A DNA stretch of 39,343 nt from Flavobacterium sp. (GCA_017995345.1 JAGOJA010000013.1:1-39343); one strand, 5' to 3'; shown: positions 25,142 to 33,037, counted from the stretch's first letter. Numbers and translations: made by a program. The notes: generated by a model not told the origin, from the sequence alone.

Positions 25142-25693
25142 TTACATAGCACGTTGTTTGATAAAAACTTCAGTTGCTCCTTGACCATATCTTTGATAAT
25201 TTCCTTCTTGAAAAGCAATATTATCATAGCGACCTAACAGGAAATCCAACTCCGCTTTTAGAACTCCTTCGCCTACGCCGTGAATAAAAACAATCTTGGG
25301 AATACGATTCCGAATGGCAAATTCAATGTGACGTCTTGCTGTTTCAGTCTGCAAAGTCAAAATATCATAATTTGACATTCCGCGTTTATTTGGAACTAGT
25401 TTTTCGATATGCAAATCAAACTCCGGAGCGGGAATTTCGTGCTTTGATCTCTTCTCTTTTACAAAACTTCGCAGTTTTGGAATCTCTTTTTCTTTTGAAA
25501 TCTCACTTACATTAATTCTTTTAATAGAATCCATTAAGTTACTGGAATCGTTTACTTTAACTAATTCATTGACAAAAAATGTCATCACAAATCCGTCCTC
25601 TGTTTCTATAGTAACCTGCTTGTCTTTGACTGACAATACTACTCCGTTCATCGCTTCATCAAGCACTGAAACCTTATCTCCTTTACTAAACAT
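25142..25693 (-). CDS. Smr-domain protein (DUF2027 type)
   Basis: The 183-residue protein has an N-terminal beta-rich part (about 1-45, KGDKVSVLDEAMNGVVLSV) and a C-terminal Smr domain (about 97-180) with FDLHIEKL, the HGVGEGVLKAEL motif and the GQGATEVFIK end. Smr domains are nicking endonuclease modules found at the end of MutS2; in Bacteroidota this stand-alone form is common and of unknown target. The frame is open to 25735, but ATG 25693 is preferred because it overlaps the upstream small gene by 8 bases and gives the family start. It is probably translated by coupling to that gene. Confidence 0.75.
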   Translation of the reverse strand: MFSKGDKVSVLDEAMNGVVLSVKDKQVTIETEDGFVMTFFVNELVKVNDSSNLMDSIKRINVSEISKEKEIPKLRSFVKEKRSKHEIPAPEFDLHIEKLVPNKRGMSNYDILTLQTETARRHIEFAIRNRIPKIVFIHGVGEGVLKAELDFLLGRYDNIAFQEGNYQRYGQGATEVFIKQRAM

Positions 25694-25868
25694 TTTTGTC
25701 TTCTTTATCTTGGTTCTTACTTGGCGTTTTGGCACTCAACTGCATCATTCCCATCATGAAAATGACAATTGCAATTACCATTATGTACACATTTTTCTCG
25801 GCACTTACCTGCTCGAATAAAGCAACAAGTATTGCCACAACCATTATTGGAATTATAAACTTTTTCAT
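25686..25868 (-). CDS. Small two-helix membrane protein
   Basis: The 60-residue protein has two membrane segments (about 3-20 and 27-45) and a polar lysine-rich tail (SKNQDKEDKN). No family is recognised. Its stop overlaps the start of the Smr gene by 8 bases, and a TACTTTTG promoter element lies 20 bases upstream. The coupling to the Smr gene suggests one conserved transcription unit. Confidence 0.6.
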   Translation of the reverse strand: MKKFIIPIMVVAILVALFEQVSAEKNVYIMVIAIVIFMMGMMQLSAKTPSKNQDKEDKNV

Positions 25869-25887
25869 CTTTTTAAATATCAGTTTT

Positions 25888-25895
25888 CAAAAGTA
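25888..25895 (-). promoter_or_regulatory. -7 promoter element for small membrane protein and Smr gene
   Basis: The minus strand reads TACTTTTG (TAnnTTTG), with TTG 15 bases further upstream and the ATG 20 bases downstream. Confidence 0.45.
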
Positions 25896-25951
25896 ATGAA
25901 TTTAAAATTGCAACTATTAACATCACAACTGTTTCTTATTTTTTCGTAAAA

Positions 25952-26248
25952 TTGCAAAAAGAGAAACCATTGGATTTAGAAAAATACATGTTGCCGTGTT
26001 TAAGCAAAACACTCTTTGGAATGGAGTGTTTGGGCTGTGGTTTTCAGCGAGGATTTCTGTTGCTTTTACAAGGTGATTTTTCAGGTGCGTTTAATATGTA
26101 TCCAGCCATTTTTACCAGCCTGTTATTTCTGGGAATTCTGGGTTTGAATTTTATAGATTCAAACAGGAATTACAAAAAACTCATCATGGGCTCCGCTATC
26201 TTAAATGGCGTTTTTATGATAGTAGGATATTGTTTTAACTATTGCTAA
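25952..26248 (+). CDS. DUF2752 family membrane protein
   Basis: The 98-residue protein shows the DUF2752 pattern: a short N-terminus, the cysteine motif CLGCGFQRGFLLLLQGDF (usually CPGCGxTR), then two hydrophobic segments (about 48-65 and 78-95). Function is unknown. The frame opens with TTG at 25952; an ATG at 25988 would start directly at MLPCLSK, and flavobacterial relatives begin at about DLEKYMLPC, so the TTG or a start near it is likely. It is a single gene, divergent from the small membrane protein gene. Confidence 0.7.
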   Translation: MQKEKPLDLEKYMLPCLSKTLFGMECLGCGFQRGFLLLLQGDFSGAFNMYPAIFTSLLFLGILGLNFIDSNRNYKKLIMGSAILNGVFMIVGYCFNYC

Positions 26249-26284
26249 GAAGTTCTTTTTTGCAAACTTTTTACAACAAAAATA

Positions 26285-26983
26285 TTATTTTATTCTTGTC
26301 AAAATATCATTCATCATTTCGATTTGCACTTTTTGAATTTCTATTAATTCTTGTTGTTGATGCATAATCAAATGATCTATTTTTTCATGAAGCATTCTGA
26401 TTTCAAGTTCTGATTTCAAATTTATCATATAATCTTTTTTGGCTCTTTCTCTGTCTTTCTCCTCCTGACGATTTTGACTCATCATAATTACTGGCGCTTG
26501 AAGTGCGGCAAGACAGGACAAAATTAGATTCAGTAAAATAAACGGATACGGATCAAATCCTTTGTTCAAGAGAAGGTAAATATTAGCCATAATCCATAGC
26601 AAAATAAATACCCCAAAAAGAATTATAAATTTCCAGCTTCCGCCAAAAGCCGCAACTTTATCCGCCACTTTTTGTCCCACCGTTCGGACTCCTACTTCAT
26701 CCTCAACAACACTCACTAAAGATTTATCTTCGCTTAAAGACCCAATTACTTTTGTTTCCAGATTGGACAACTCCCCTATTTCGACTACTAAATAATTAGA
26801 AATGTATTTCTCCCGATACATATTTAACTCTTCAATTGCGAGGAATTTGCTCTCATCAAAATCAGGGTAATCATTTTGAATAAGCGCTAATATTGGGTTT
26901 CGTATGGTTGTAGCAGCAATTTTATCCGCTATTGGAAATTCCTTTTTTGAAACATCGCTTATAAAAGTAGTATTGGATTTCAT
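26285..26983 (-). CDS. DUF1003 domain membrane protein
   Basis: The 232-residue protein matches DUF1003: a soluble N-terminal part, a basic GQKVADKVAAFGGSWKFI entry into the first helix near 102-119, two membrane helices (about 117-138 and 145-163, with FDPYPFILLNLILSCLAALQAPVIMM), and a C-terminal coiled coil (about 170-232, ending LIMHQQQELIEIQKVQIEMM). The function of the family is unknown. A minus-strand TAGTTTTG element at 27024-27031 lies 41 bases upstream of the start. Confidence 0.85.
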   Translation of the reverse strand: MKSNTTFISDVSKKEFPIADKIAATTIRNPILALIQNDYPDFDESKFLAIEELNMYREKYISNYLVVEIGELSNLETKVIGSLSEDKSLVSVVEDEVGVRTVGQKVADKVAAFGGSWKFIILFGVFILLWIMANIYLLLNKGFDPYPFILLNLILSCLAALQAPVIMMSQNRQEEKDRERAKKDYMINLKSELEIRMLHEKIDHLIMHQQQELIEIQKVQIEMMNDILTRIK

Positions 26984-27023
26984 AGGTTGTAATTTATTGG
27001 CTAATTTAAAAAAACACTTGTAC

Positions 27024-27031
27024 CAAAACTA
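27024..27031 (-). promoter_or_regulatory. -7 promoter element for the DUF1003 gene
   Basis: The minus strand reads TAGTTTTG, a TAnnTTTG match. No TTG -33 element at a suitable distance was seen. Confidence 0.35.
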
Positions 27032-27201
27032 ATAATCGGTTCCTATACATTGAAAATAAAACGGATACACAGCAACATTTTTTTATCTTAATAAAAAAAC
27101 AGCAACAATCTATTGCATTTAATCGCAATTTATTTAACAAAAGAATCTAAATCCCCAAGATAGCTTTATGTTTGAGAAAGAAATAATTCGGAATAGTTCA
27201 A

Positions 27202-27209
27202 TATCTTTG
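27202..27209 (+). promoter_or_regulatory. -7 promoter element upstream of the cysteine leader and cysteine synthase
   Basis: TATCTTTG is a TAnnTTTG match that would start RNA near 27214, 14 bases before the leader ORF. The only TTTG upstream (27171-27174) is 27 bases away, too far for a standard -33 element. Confidence 0.5.
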
Positions 27210-27227
27210 TACCTCGTTTAAAAAACC

Positions 27228-27287
27228 ATGAAAATGCTACTGAACTACAAAAACATTTCTTGCTTCTACTGTTGTTGCTGTTTTTAA
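27228..27287 (+). CDS. Cysteine-rich leader peptide (putative attenuator) of cysteine synthase
   Basis: A 19-codon frame reads MKMLLNYKNISCFYCCCCF and ends in TAA. Five of its last eight codons are Cys, four of them in a row. It lies 14 bases after the expected RNA start and 91 bases before the cysteine synthase ATG. This is the design of an amino-acid attenuation leader in which ribosome stalling at Cys codons reports low cysteinyl-tRNA. The stop codon lies in the left arm of a hairpin (27280-27291 with 27309-27319). Its regulatory role is inferred from codon content and position. Confidence 0.7.
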   Translation: MKMLLNYKNISCFYCCCCF

Positions 27288-27319
27288 AACACACTCTTTA
27301 AAAATCATTGTTTAAAAAC
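27280..27319 (+). promoter_or_regulatory. Hairpin overlapping the leader stop codon
   Basis: GTTTTTAAAACA (27280-27291) pairs with TGTTTAAAAAC (27309-27319), with one bulged A. The left arm covers the end of the leader ORF, so a ribosome stalled at the Cys codons or released at the stop would change its folding. It has almost no GC pairs and no T-run after it, so translation control or an alternative pairing is more likely than simple termination. Confidence 0.45.
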
Positions 27320-27378
27320 GAATACCAAATGTAATCCATCCAAATCTTATTTGTTACAATTTTAAGACACCAAACAGC

Positions 27379-28266
27379 ATGAAATCATACAAAATATTAG
27401 ACCTTATTGGAAACACGCCTTTAGTAGAAACTACTAATTTGGTAAAAAACAAAAATGTAAAACTCTTACTCAAATTGGAAGGAAATAATCCTGGTGGCAG
27501 CGTAAAAGATCGTGCGGCTTACAATATGATTAAATCTGCAGTAGAAAGAGGAGAAATCAAAAAAGGAGACAAACTTATTGAAGCTACCAGCGGAAATACT
27601 GGAATTGCACTGGCCATGATTGCTCAATTATTTAATATAGAAATCGAATTGGTACTTCCGGAAGATTCTACCAAAGAACGTACGCAAACCATGCGTGCTT
27701 ATGGCGCAACCGTGATTTTGACACCCGCAGCTACCGGAATAATAGGTTCCAGAGATTATGCTGACAAGAAAGTAGCCAAAGGCGGTTATATTATGCTGAA
27801 TCAGTTTGCCAATGACGACAACTGGAAAGCCCATTACAAAACTACCGGGCCAGAAATATGGAATGATACCGAAGGAACTGTAACCCATTTCGTTTCCGCT
27901 ATGGGAACAACGGGAACCATTATAGGTACTTCCACTTTTTTAAAAGAAATGAATCCAGCGATTCAAATCGTAGGTGCGCAACCCAGCGATGGATCTCAAA
28001 TTCCGGGAATCAGAAAATGGCCCGAAGAATATTTGCCTAAAATTTTTGATGCCAAAAAAGTAGATACAATCATTGACGTTTCTGAAGAAGAAGCAAGAGC
28101 CATGACCAAACGTTTGGCGCTGGATGAAGGTGTTTTTGCAGGGATGAGCAGTGGAGGTTCCGTAACAGCTGCCATAAAAATGGCTGAAAAATTAGAATCA
28201 GGGGTCATCGTTGCTATTATTTGTGACTGTGGCGACCGTTATTTGTCCTCTGATTTGTTTGATTAA
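27379..28266 (+). CDS. cysM: Cysteine synthase
   Basis: The 295-residue PLP enzyme makes L-cysteine from O-acetylserine and sulfide (or thiosulfate for the CysM form). Visible are the N-terminal LDLIGNTPLVET, the PLP lysine Lys43 in NPGGSVKDRAAYNMI, the asparagine/substrate loop EATSGNTGIALAMIA near 73-87, the phosphate loop SAMGTTGTIIGTS near 173-185, and AGMSSGGSV near 254-262. The short length and KDRAAYNMI context favour the CysM (B) form. A cysteine-codon leader ORF lies upstream, which fits feedback by cysteine supply. It is not in an operon with sulfate-assimilation genes here. Confidence 0.9.
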   Translation: MKSYKILDLIGNTPLVETTNLVKNKNVKLLLKLEGNNPGGSVKDRAAYNMIKSAVERGEIKKGDKLIEATSGNTGIALAMIAQLFNIEIELVLPEDSTKERTQTMRAYGATVILTPAATGIIGSRDYADKKVAKGGYIMLNQFANDDNWKAHYKTTGPEIWNDTEGTVTHFVSAMGTTGTIIGTSTFLKEMNPAIQIVGAQPSDGSQIPGIRKWPEEYLPKIFDAKKVDTIIDVSEEEARAMTKRLALDEGVFAGMSSGGSVTAAIKMAEKLESGVIVAIICDCGDRYLSSDLFD

Positions 28267-28319
28267 ATTACTTTGACACTACCAATTTCCTTTTTCAAAA
28301 TTTTTAAACCTAGTTACAA

Positions 28320-29012
28320 ATGAAAAAGATGCAATTAATTTACAGCTTTTTATTTTTATCAATCGTTATGGGAGGAAAAGTGCAGGCTCAAGACTGGCCA
28401 AATTTAAATAAATACCAAAATGAAAATGCAAATCTCACTCCCGTAGCTTCTGGAGAAAAAAGGATTGTATTTATGGGCGATTCTATAACTGAATTTTGGA
28501 GCATAGCCAATCCTGAGTATTTTGCCGGAAAACCATACGTTAATCGCGGTATTAGTGCTCAAACTACTCCTCAGATGCTAATCCGTTTTAGAGCGGATGT
28601 TATTGCTATAAAACCTGCAGTTGTGATTATTTTGGCTGGAATAAATGACATTGCCGGAAATACGGGGCCAACCAGATTGGATAGGATTGCAAATAATATC
28701 TTTTCGATGGCTGAATTGGCTCAAGCAAACCAGATTAAAGTAATTCTTTGTTCGGTTTTACCAGCTTATGATTTTTCTTGGAAACCCGATCAAAGTCCGG
28801 CTGAAAAAGTAGTGGCTCTAAATAAAATGATTCAAAATTACGCTGACACCAATGGCATTCTATATCTAGATTACTTTTCGGCTATGAATGATGAACGCAA
28901 CGGATTGAAAGCTGCTTATTCAGGTGACGGCGTACATCCCAACAAAATGGGGTATCAGGTGATGGAGCTGCTTGCTGAAAAAGCAATCACAGCCCTTTTA
29001 GCAAAGAAATAA
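28320..29012 (+). CDS. Secreted SGNH/GDSL hydrolase
   Basis: The 230-residue protein has a signal peptide (about 1-23, cleaved before QDWPNLNKY) and an SGNH hydrolase fold: Block I VFMGDSITEFW with nucleophile Ser55, the oxyanion Gly and Asn in block II and III (GISAQTTPQML, LAGINDIAG), and Asp203/His206 in GDGVHPNKMGY. This enzyme group cleaves esters in the periplasm, such as acetyl groups on glycans or lipids; platelet-activating-factor-acetylhydrolase-like members look most similar. The substrate is unknown. A strong terminator follows. Confidence 0.88.
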   Translation: MKKMQLIYSFLFLSIVMGGKVQAQDWPNLNKYQNENANLTPVASGEKRIVFMGDSITEFWSIANPEYFAGKPYVNRGISAQTTPQMLIRFRADVIAIKPAVVIILAGINDIAGNTGPTRLDRIANNIFSMAELAQANQIKVILCSVLPAYDFSWKPDQSPAEKVVALNKMIQNYADTNGILYLDYFSAMNDERNGLKAAYSGDGVHPNKMGYQVMELLAEKAITALLAKK

Positions 29013-29026
29013 ATTACCGTTTTTTA

Positions 29027-29080
29027 ATTCAAAGCAAAAAGGCTCGATTTAAATAAATCGAGCCTTTTTGCTTTGAATTC
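29027..29080. terminator. Perfect long-stem bidirectional terminator
   Basis: A nearly perfect palindrome with about 25 paired bases, from AATTCAAAGCAAAAAGGC at 29027 to its complement ending at 29080, with a tight AAAT-type loop and GGCTCGA as GC core. Runs of A and T flank the core on both sides, so it ends the convergent SGNH-hydrolase and OsmC transcripts. Confidence 0.85.
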
Positions 29081-29088
29081 TTGTTTGT

Positions 29089-29499
29089 TTATGCTAAAGT
29101 TGCAGCCGTAGAAATGGCGGCGTTCAATACTTTAGAAACTGGGCAGTTTTTCTCAGCTTTAGTCACTAATTGTTGAAAAACAGCTTCACTTATTTCTTTT
29201 ACTTTGGCGTGTACCGTTAAGTGCGACGTTACAATTGTTCCATCCACCAAGTCGATAACGCATTTAGATTCGATACTACCAATTTCAAAACCTTCTTCGG
29301 TGATATAAGCCGAAAGTTGCATCGTAAAACAGCCTGCGTGAGCCGCTGCAATCAATTCTTCAGGATTTGTTCCTACGCCTTCTTCAAAACGAGATTTGAA
29401 CGAATATTGCGTGTTGTTTAAGGTCGTACTTTGTGTGGTAAGTTTTCCGGCTCCTTCTTTGAGGGAACCCTTCCAGACTGCGGTTGCATTTCTTTTCAT
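29089..29499 (-). CDS. OsmC family peroxide-resistance protein
   Basis: The 136-residue protein matches the OsmC/Ohr family of thiol-dependent peroxidases. The first catalytic Cys is in AAAHAGCFTMQLS near residue 57, and the second in EKNCPVSKVLNAA near 118. The TNPEELIAAAHAGCFTMQL pattern and short N-terminus fit OsmC, which reduces organic and inorganic hydroperoxides in the cytoplasm. The start ATG at 29499 is followed by MKRNATAVWKGSLKEGAG, the usual OsmC N-terminus. A minus-strand -7 element lies at 29522-29529. Confidence 0.92.
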   Translation of the reverse strand: MKRNATAVWKGSLKEGAGKLTTQSTTLNNTQYSFKSRFEEGVGTNPEELIAAAHAGCFTMQLSAYITEEGFEIGSIESKCVIDLVDGTIVTSHLTVHAKVKEISEAVFQQLVTKAEKNCPVSKVLNAAISTAATLA

Positions 29500-29521
29500 G
29501 TCTTTTAGTTTTCTGTTTTCT

Positions 29522-29529
29522 CAAATTTA
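29522..29529 (-). promoter_or_regulatory. -7 promoter element for the OsmC gene
   Basis: The minus strand reads TAAATTTG, a TAnnTTTG match, 23 bases upstream of the ATG. No TTG at standard -33 spacing is visible. Confidence 0.45.
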
Positions 29530-29865
29530 GTTATTTTTATCAAAAAATACTTGCAAACACGGAACAATTTAACTAAAATTTAAAGTTAGTTTTACTGCAA
29601 AAACTAAAGTCCTTTGCTTTTTCACACCTCAACAGTTGTAATAAATTGCTACTTCAATGAACTTCCATCTTCCGTTTTGAATTAACAGTAATATTACTTT
29701 ATTTATTCAATTAATTGTGTTTAATACAAAAAAGCTCCCTTGCAGGTATAATGTTCTTACTGGCAGAATTGCTATTTGTAGCGCAAAGCGGGAATAGGCT
29801 CCGATAAAAAACAGCTAAAAGTAAAAATATTTCACAATTTGAATTTATAAAACCATTCAAACGCT
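29530..29865. other. Intergenic region between divergent osmC-like and rlmD-like genes
   Basis: About 335 bases hold no gene. The part 29730-29800 is less AT-rich than its surroundings, with GCTCCCTTGCAGG and AGCGCAAAGCGGGAATAGG, and looks like a worn copy of the repeat elements seen near 35876 and 37689. This likeness is only by eye. Confidence 0.3.
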
Positions 29866-29873
29866 TATTTTTG
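29866..29873 (+). promoter_or_regulatory. -7 element directly before the RlmD start (leaderless RNA candidate)
   Basis: TATTTTTG lies at 29866-29873 and the ATG begins at 29878. With the normal distance from the element to the RNA start, transcription would start at or next to the A of the ATG. A TTTG at 29838-29841 is 24 bases away, slightly beyond the usual -33 spacing. Confidence 0.45.
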
Positions 29874-29877
29874 CGCT

Positions 29878-31299
29878 ATGGCTAAGAAAAATACAGACAA
29901 AGTTGTCTTTCATCAAATAAAAGTCCTTGATGCTGGTGCAAAAGGCGTTTCGGTAGCAAAGGCTCCGGATGGTAAAGTAGTTTTTATCCCGAATGTGGTT
30001 CCGGGTGACGTGGTTGATGTGCAGACTTTCAAGAAACGCAAGGCGTATTACGAAGGAAAAGCAATTCATTTTCACGAATATTCAGAACATCGTGTGGAAC
30101 CAGTTTGTGAACATTTTGGTGTTTGTGGCGGTTGCAAATGGCAGAATATGAAATACAACCAACAGTTGTATTACAAGCAAAATGAAGTGTTGAATCACTT
30201 GCAACGCATTGGAAAAATTGAACTTCCAGAATTTGAACCAATTCTTGGCTCCGAAAAACAGTTTTTTTACAGAAACAAAATGGAATTTTCGTTTTCAAAC
30301 AGCCGTTGGTTGACTGAAGCCGAAATTGGAAGCACCGAAGATTTAGGAAATAGAAATGCCCTTGGCTTCCATATCCCCAAAATGTGGGACAAAATCCTGG
30401 ACATCAATAAATGTCATTTACAAGAAGATCCATCGAATGCGATTAGAAATGAAGTTCGTGATTTTGCAAATGAGCATGGCTTAACTTTCTTTAACCCTAA
30501 AGCGCATGAAGGTTTGTTGCGAACTTTGATGTTGCGCACTGCTTCGACTGGCGAAATCATGGTTTTGATTCAGTTTTTTGAAAATGATAAAGCCAATAGA
30601 GAATTGCTTTTAGACCATCTTTACGAGAAATTCCCTCAAATAACTTCGTTGCAATATGTGGTAAATAATAAAGCAAACGATACTTTATACGATACGGATA
30701 TCAAATTATATAAAGGTAGAGATTACATTCTGGAAGAAATGGAAGGCTTGAAATTTAGCATTAATGCTAAATCTTTTTACCAAACCAATTCTGATCAAGC
30801 GTACGAATTATACAAAATAACAAGAGATTTTGCTGGTTTAACCGGAAATGAAATCGTTTATGATTTGTATACTGGAACTGGAACTATTGCTCAGTTTGTT
30901 TCTAAAAAAGCAAAAAAAGTAATTGGTGTCGAAAGTGTTCCTGATGCGATTAAAGACGCCAAAGCGAATGCGGTACGCAATGAAATAACCAATTGTGAGT
31001 TCTTTGTAGGAGATATGAAAGTGGTCTTCAACGATGATTTCATTGCCCAACACGGCCATCCAGATGTAATTATAACGGATCCGCCAAGAGACGGAATGCA
31101 CAAAGATGTAATTGAACAAATTATGAAAATTGCTCCTGAAAAAGTAGTTTATGTAAGTTGTAATTCAGCTACACAAGCACGTGATTTGGCTTTAATGGAC
31201 GAGAAATACAAAGTAGCTCGGGTACGTCCCGTGGATATGTTTCCACAAACGCATCACGTAGAAAATGTTGTACTTTTGGAAAGAAGAAAAGATTTCTGA
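29878..31299 (+). CDS. rlmD: 23S rRNA (uracil-5-)-methyltransferase, RlmD type
   Basis: The 473-residue enzyme belongs to the TrmA/RumA family that methylates uracil C5 in 23S rRNA or tRNA with SAM. It has an N-terminal TRAM domain (about 8-68), an iron-sulfur cluster motif with Cys77, Cys83 and Cys86 (CEHFGVCGGCKWQ) and a fourth cysteine in NKCHLQ, the SAM site VYDLYTGTGTIAQF near 325, IITDPPRDGMH near 399, and the catalytic Cys in VYVSCNSATQARD near 425. The Fe-S motif separates RumA/RlmCD from TrmA. The exact target (U1939 or U747) cannot be decided. Its RNA may be leaderless. Confidence 0.88.
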   Translation: MAKKNTDKVVFHQIKVLDAGAKGVSVAKAPDGKVVFIPNVVPGDVVDVQTFKKRKAYYEGKAIHFHEYSEHRVEPVCEHFGVCGGCKWQNMKYNQQLYYKQNEVLNHLQRIGKIELPEFEPILGSEKQFFYRNKMEFSFSNSRWLTEAEIGSTEDLGNRNALGFHIPKMWDKILDINKCHLQEDPSNAIRNEVRDFANEHGLTFFNPKAHEGLLRTLMLRTASTGEIMVLIQFFENDKANRELLLDHLYEKFPQITSLQYVVNNKANDTLYDTDIKLYKGRDYILEEMEGLKFSINAKSFYQTNSDQAYELYKITRDFAGLTGNEIVYDLYTGTGTIAQFVSKKAKKVIGVESVPDAIKDAKANAVRNEITNCEFFVGDMKVVFNDDFIAQHGHPDVIITDPPRDGMHKDVIEQIMKIAPEKVVYVSCNSATQARDLALMDEKYKVARVRPVDMFPQTHHVENVVLLERRKDF

Positions 31300-31318
31300 T
31301 TTAAGAATAGTGGTTTTT

Positions 31319-31355
31319 GATTGCTGATTTTTTTTAAAATCTAAAATCAGCAATC
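31319..31355 (+). terminator. Hairpin terminator after rlmD
   Basis: GATTGCTGATTTT (31319-31331) pairs perfectly over 13 bases with AAAATCAGCAATC (31343-31355); the loop is 11 bases. There is no T-run after it on the plus strand, so an attenuation or mRNA-end-stabilising role is possible. Confidence 0.5.
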
Positions 31356-31388
31356 GCTAATCAACAATCTTCATGCAATAAAATTTTT

Positions 31389-31910
31389 ATGAAAAAAACA
31401 ATTTTGTTACTTTTAGCCGTTGCTTTCACTTTCTCCAGTTGCGAGAAAGATGATATTTGTGATGCAAATACACCTACTACACCTCGATTGGTGATTGGTT
31501 TTTATGATTTTTTAAATCCGTCAGTTTTAAAAAATGTTTCGAATCTAAAGGTAGTTGGCGAAGGAATGACGAATGGAATTCTCTTCAACGGAAACCAAAC
31601 GACTAACGGAAACACAATTTCTATTCCGTTGAAAACTGTTGGAACAACCACAACCTATAGCTTTACGCTGAATTCTGGAAATACAAATCCTGCATTGGTT
31701 GATGAAGACATTATAAAATTTGATTACACCACACGGGAACTTTTTGTTTCCAGAGCGTGTGGCTACAAAACAATCTTTACATTAAACCCCACAAATCCCT
31801 ATACACATACTGATCCAATGGCTCCTAATCAAAAATGGATAAAATTTATATCGGTTGAAAAAAGTAACATCGAAAACGAAAATGAAACACACATTAAGAT
31901 CTTTTTTTAG
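31389..31910 (+). CDS. DUF6452 family lipoprotein
   Basis: The 173-residue protein has a lipoprotein signal (FSSC, Cys18) followed by acidic residues and ICDANTPTTPRLVIGFYDF, the start of the DUF6452 pattern, plus SRACGYKTIFTLN near 123-135. The function is unknown; it is probably an outer-membrane lipoprotein. It overlaps the start of the next gene (DUF6048) by 29 bases, and the two families usually occur together in flavobacteria, so they may work on one envelope task. Confidence 0.8.
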   Translation: MKKTILLLLAVAFTFSSCEKDDICDANTPTTPRLVIGFYDFLNPSVLKNVSNLKVVGEGMTNGILFNGNQTTNGNTISIPLKTVGTTTTYSFTLNSGNTNPALVDEDIIKFDYTTRELFVSRACGYKTIFTLNPTNPYTHTDPMAPNQKWIKFISVEKSNIENENETHIKIFF

Positions 31911-32748
31911 TATTTATCTCCTTTTATCGTTGACTTTGGCACAAGGACAAGAGACGACGAGTCCAAAAAGCAAATCAGCAAATCAAGCCGTATTGGATAA
32001 AAGTGCTCCAACTACACCCAAAACAGATCAGGTAATTCCTGTAGCACCTTTGCGAATGGTGGAAATGAATCCAGCTGTAAAAAAGAAGGATTCGGTTCCT
32101 GCAAAGACAGATCGATATGGCGTACGTGTGGGAGTGGATTTATACAAACTGACACGGGCGCTATATGACAAAAATTATAAAGGAATTGAGTTTGTAGGAG
32201 ACTATCGATTCACTAAAAAGTATTTTTTAGCTGCGGAATTAGGTAACGAAAATAAAACAACTGATGATGATCGTTTGAATTTTACCACCAAAGGTTCCTA
32301 CATAAAAGCAGGTTTCGATTATAATGCCTATGAAAACTGGTTGGATATGGAAAATGTTATCTCTATAGGAATGCGTTACGGTTTTAGCACTTTCAATCAG
32401 GAATTAAACAGTTATCGAATTTACAATGCAAATCCCTATTTTGGCGAAGTTCCTGTAATTGCTTCCGGCAAAAAGTTCGACGGATTATCCGCAAGTTGGA
32501 TTGAAGTAGTAGCAGGTATAAAAGCAAAAGTATTTGATAATGTATTTGTAGGTTTCAGCCTTCGATTGAATCGATTAGTGACCAATAAAGAACCTGAGAG
32601 TTTCTCTAACTTATATATTCCGGGATTTAACAGAACCTATGATGGTAGTTTTGGAGTAGGATTCAACTACACGGTTACTTATTTTGTTCCTTTCTACAAG
32701 AAGAAAGTAGAGCCAATTATAGTTCCAAAAAAAGTGAAAAAAAAATAA
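31882..32748 (+). CDS. DUF6048 family outer-membrane-type protein
   Basis: The 288-residue protein starts with a signal peptide (MKHTLRSFFSIYLLLSLTLAQGQ) and a Thr/Lys/Pro-rich linker (about 24-75). The rest alternates polar and hydrophobic strands (AAELGNENKT, YIKAGFDYNAYENW, VFVGFSLRLNR), fitting an outer-membrane beta-barrel as in DUF6048. The end is lysine-rich (KKKVEPIIVPKKVKKK). The frame is open from 31855, but ATG 31882 gives the signal peptide its normal start. It overlaps the DUF6452 lipoprotein gene by 29 bases in another frame, a sign of translational coupling. Confidence 0.8.
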   Translation: MKHTLRSFFSIYLLLSLTLAQGQETTSPKSKSANQAVLDKSAPTTPKTDQVIPVAPLRMVEMNPAVKKKDSVPAKTDRYGVRVGVDLYKLTRALYDKNYKGIEFVGDYRFTKKYFLAAELGNENKTTDDDRLNFTTKGSYIKAGFDYNAYENWLDMENVISIGMRYGFSTFNQELNSYRIYNANPYFGEVPVIASGKKFDGLSASWIEVVAGIKAKVFDNVFVGFSLRLNRLVTNKEPESFSNLYIPGFNRTYDGSFGVGFNYTVTYFVPFYKKKVEPIIVPKKVKKK

Positions 32749-32772
32749 CTGCTAAGACTCGTAATTCCTAAG

Positions 32773-33009
32773 CTACCCTATTTCCTTAATTCCTTTCATG
32801 AAAATCCATTTCATATAGAATTTCTCTCCGTCTTTTGTTTTTATCGCTTGAAATTTTGGTGACAATAGTGTTCCTACGATAAAAGCGGTTAACGGAATCC
32901 AAAATCCTGTTAAATTAGTGTATTGTGCCACTAAATATCTAACAGAAATAAATAATATTGCAAAGCATCCCAATTGGTATATAAATGCTCGTATTTGTAA
33001 TCTAGTCAT
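32773..33009 (-). CDS. Small two-helix membrane protein, unrecognised
   Basis: The 78-residue protein has two hydrophobic segments (about 9-27 and 34-50, with TGFWIPLTAFIVGTLLSP) and a basic C-terminus (MKWIFMKGIKEIG). No family name can be given; similar short proteins are annotated as hypothetical in flavobacteria. A TACATTTG element lies 29 bases upstream. It follows the THUMP methyltransferase on the same strand, with 52 bases between. Confidence 0.65.
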   Translation of the reverse strand: MTRLQIRAFIYQLGCFAILFISVRYLVAQYTNLTGFWIPLTAFIVGTLLSPKFQAIKTKDGEKFYMKWIFMKGIKEIG

Positions 33010-33037
33010 TTTATTTTAAGTCTTAAAGTTATAAAGT

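Noticed and set aside
27288-27378. SAM or T-box riboswitch before cysteine synthase
   Set aside because: No conserved core (such as the T-box motif or SAM-I stems) was seen. The Cys-codon leader explains the region better.
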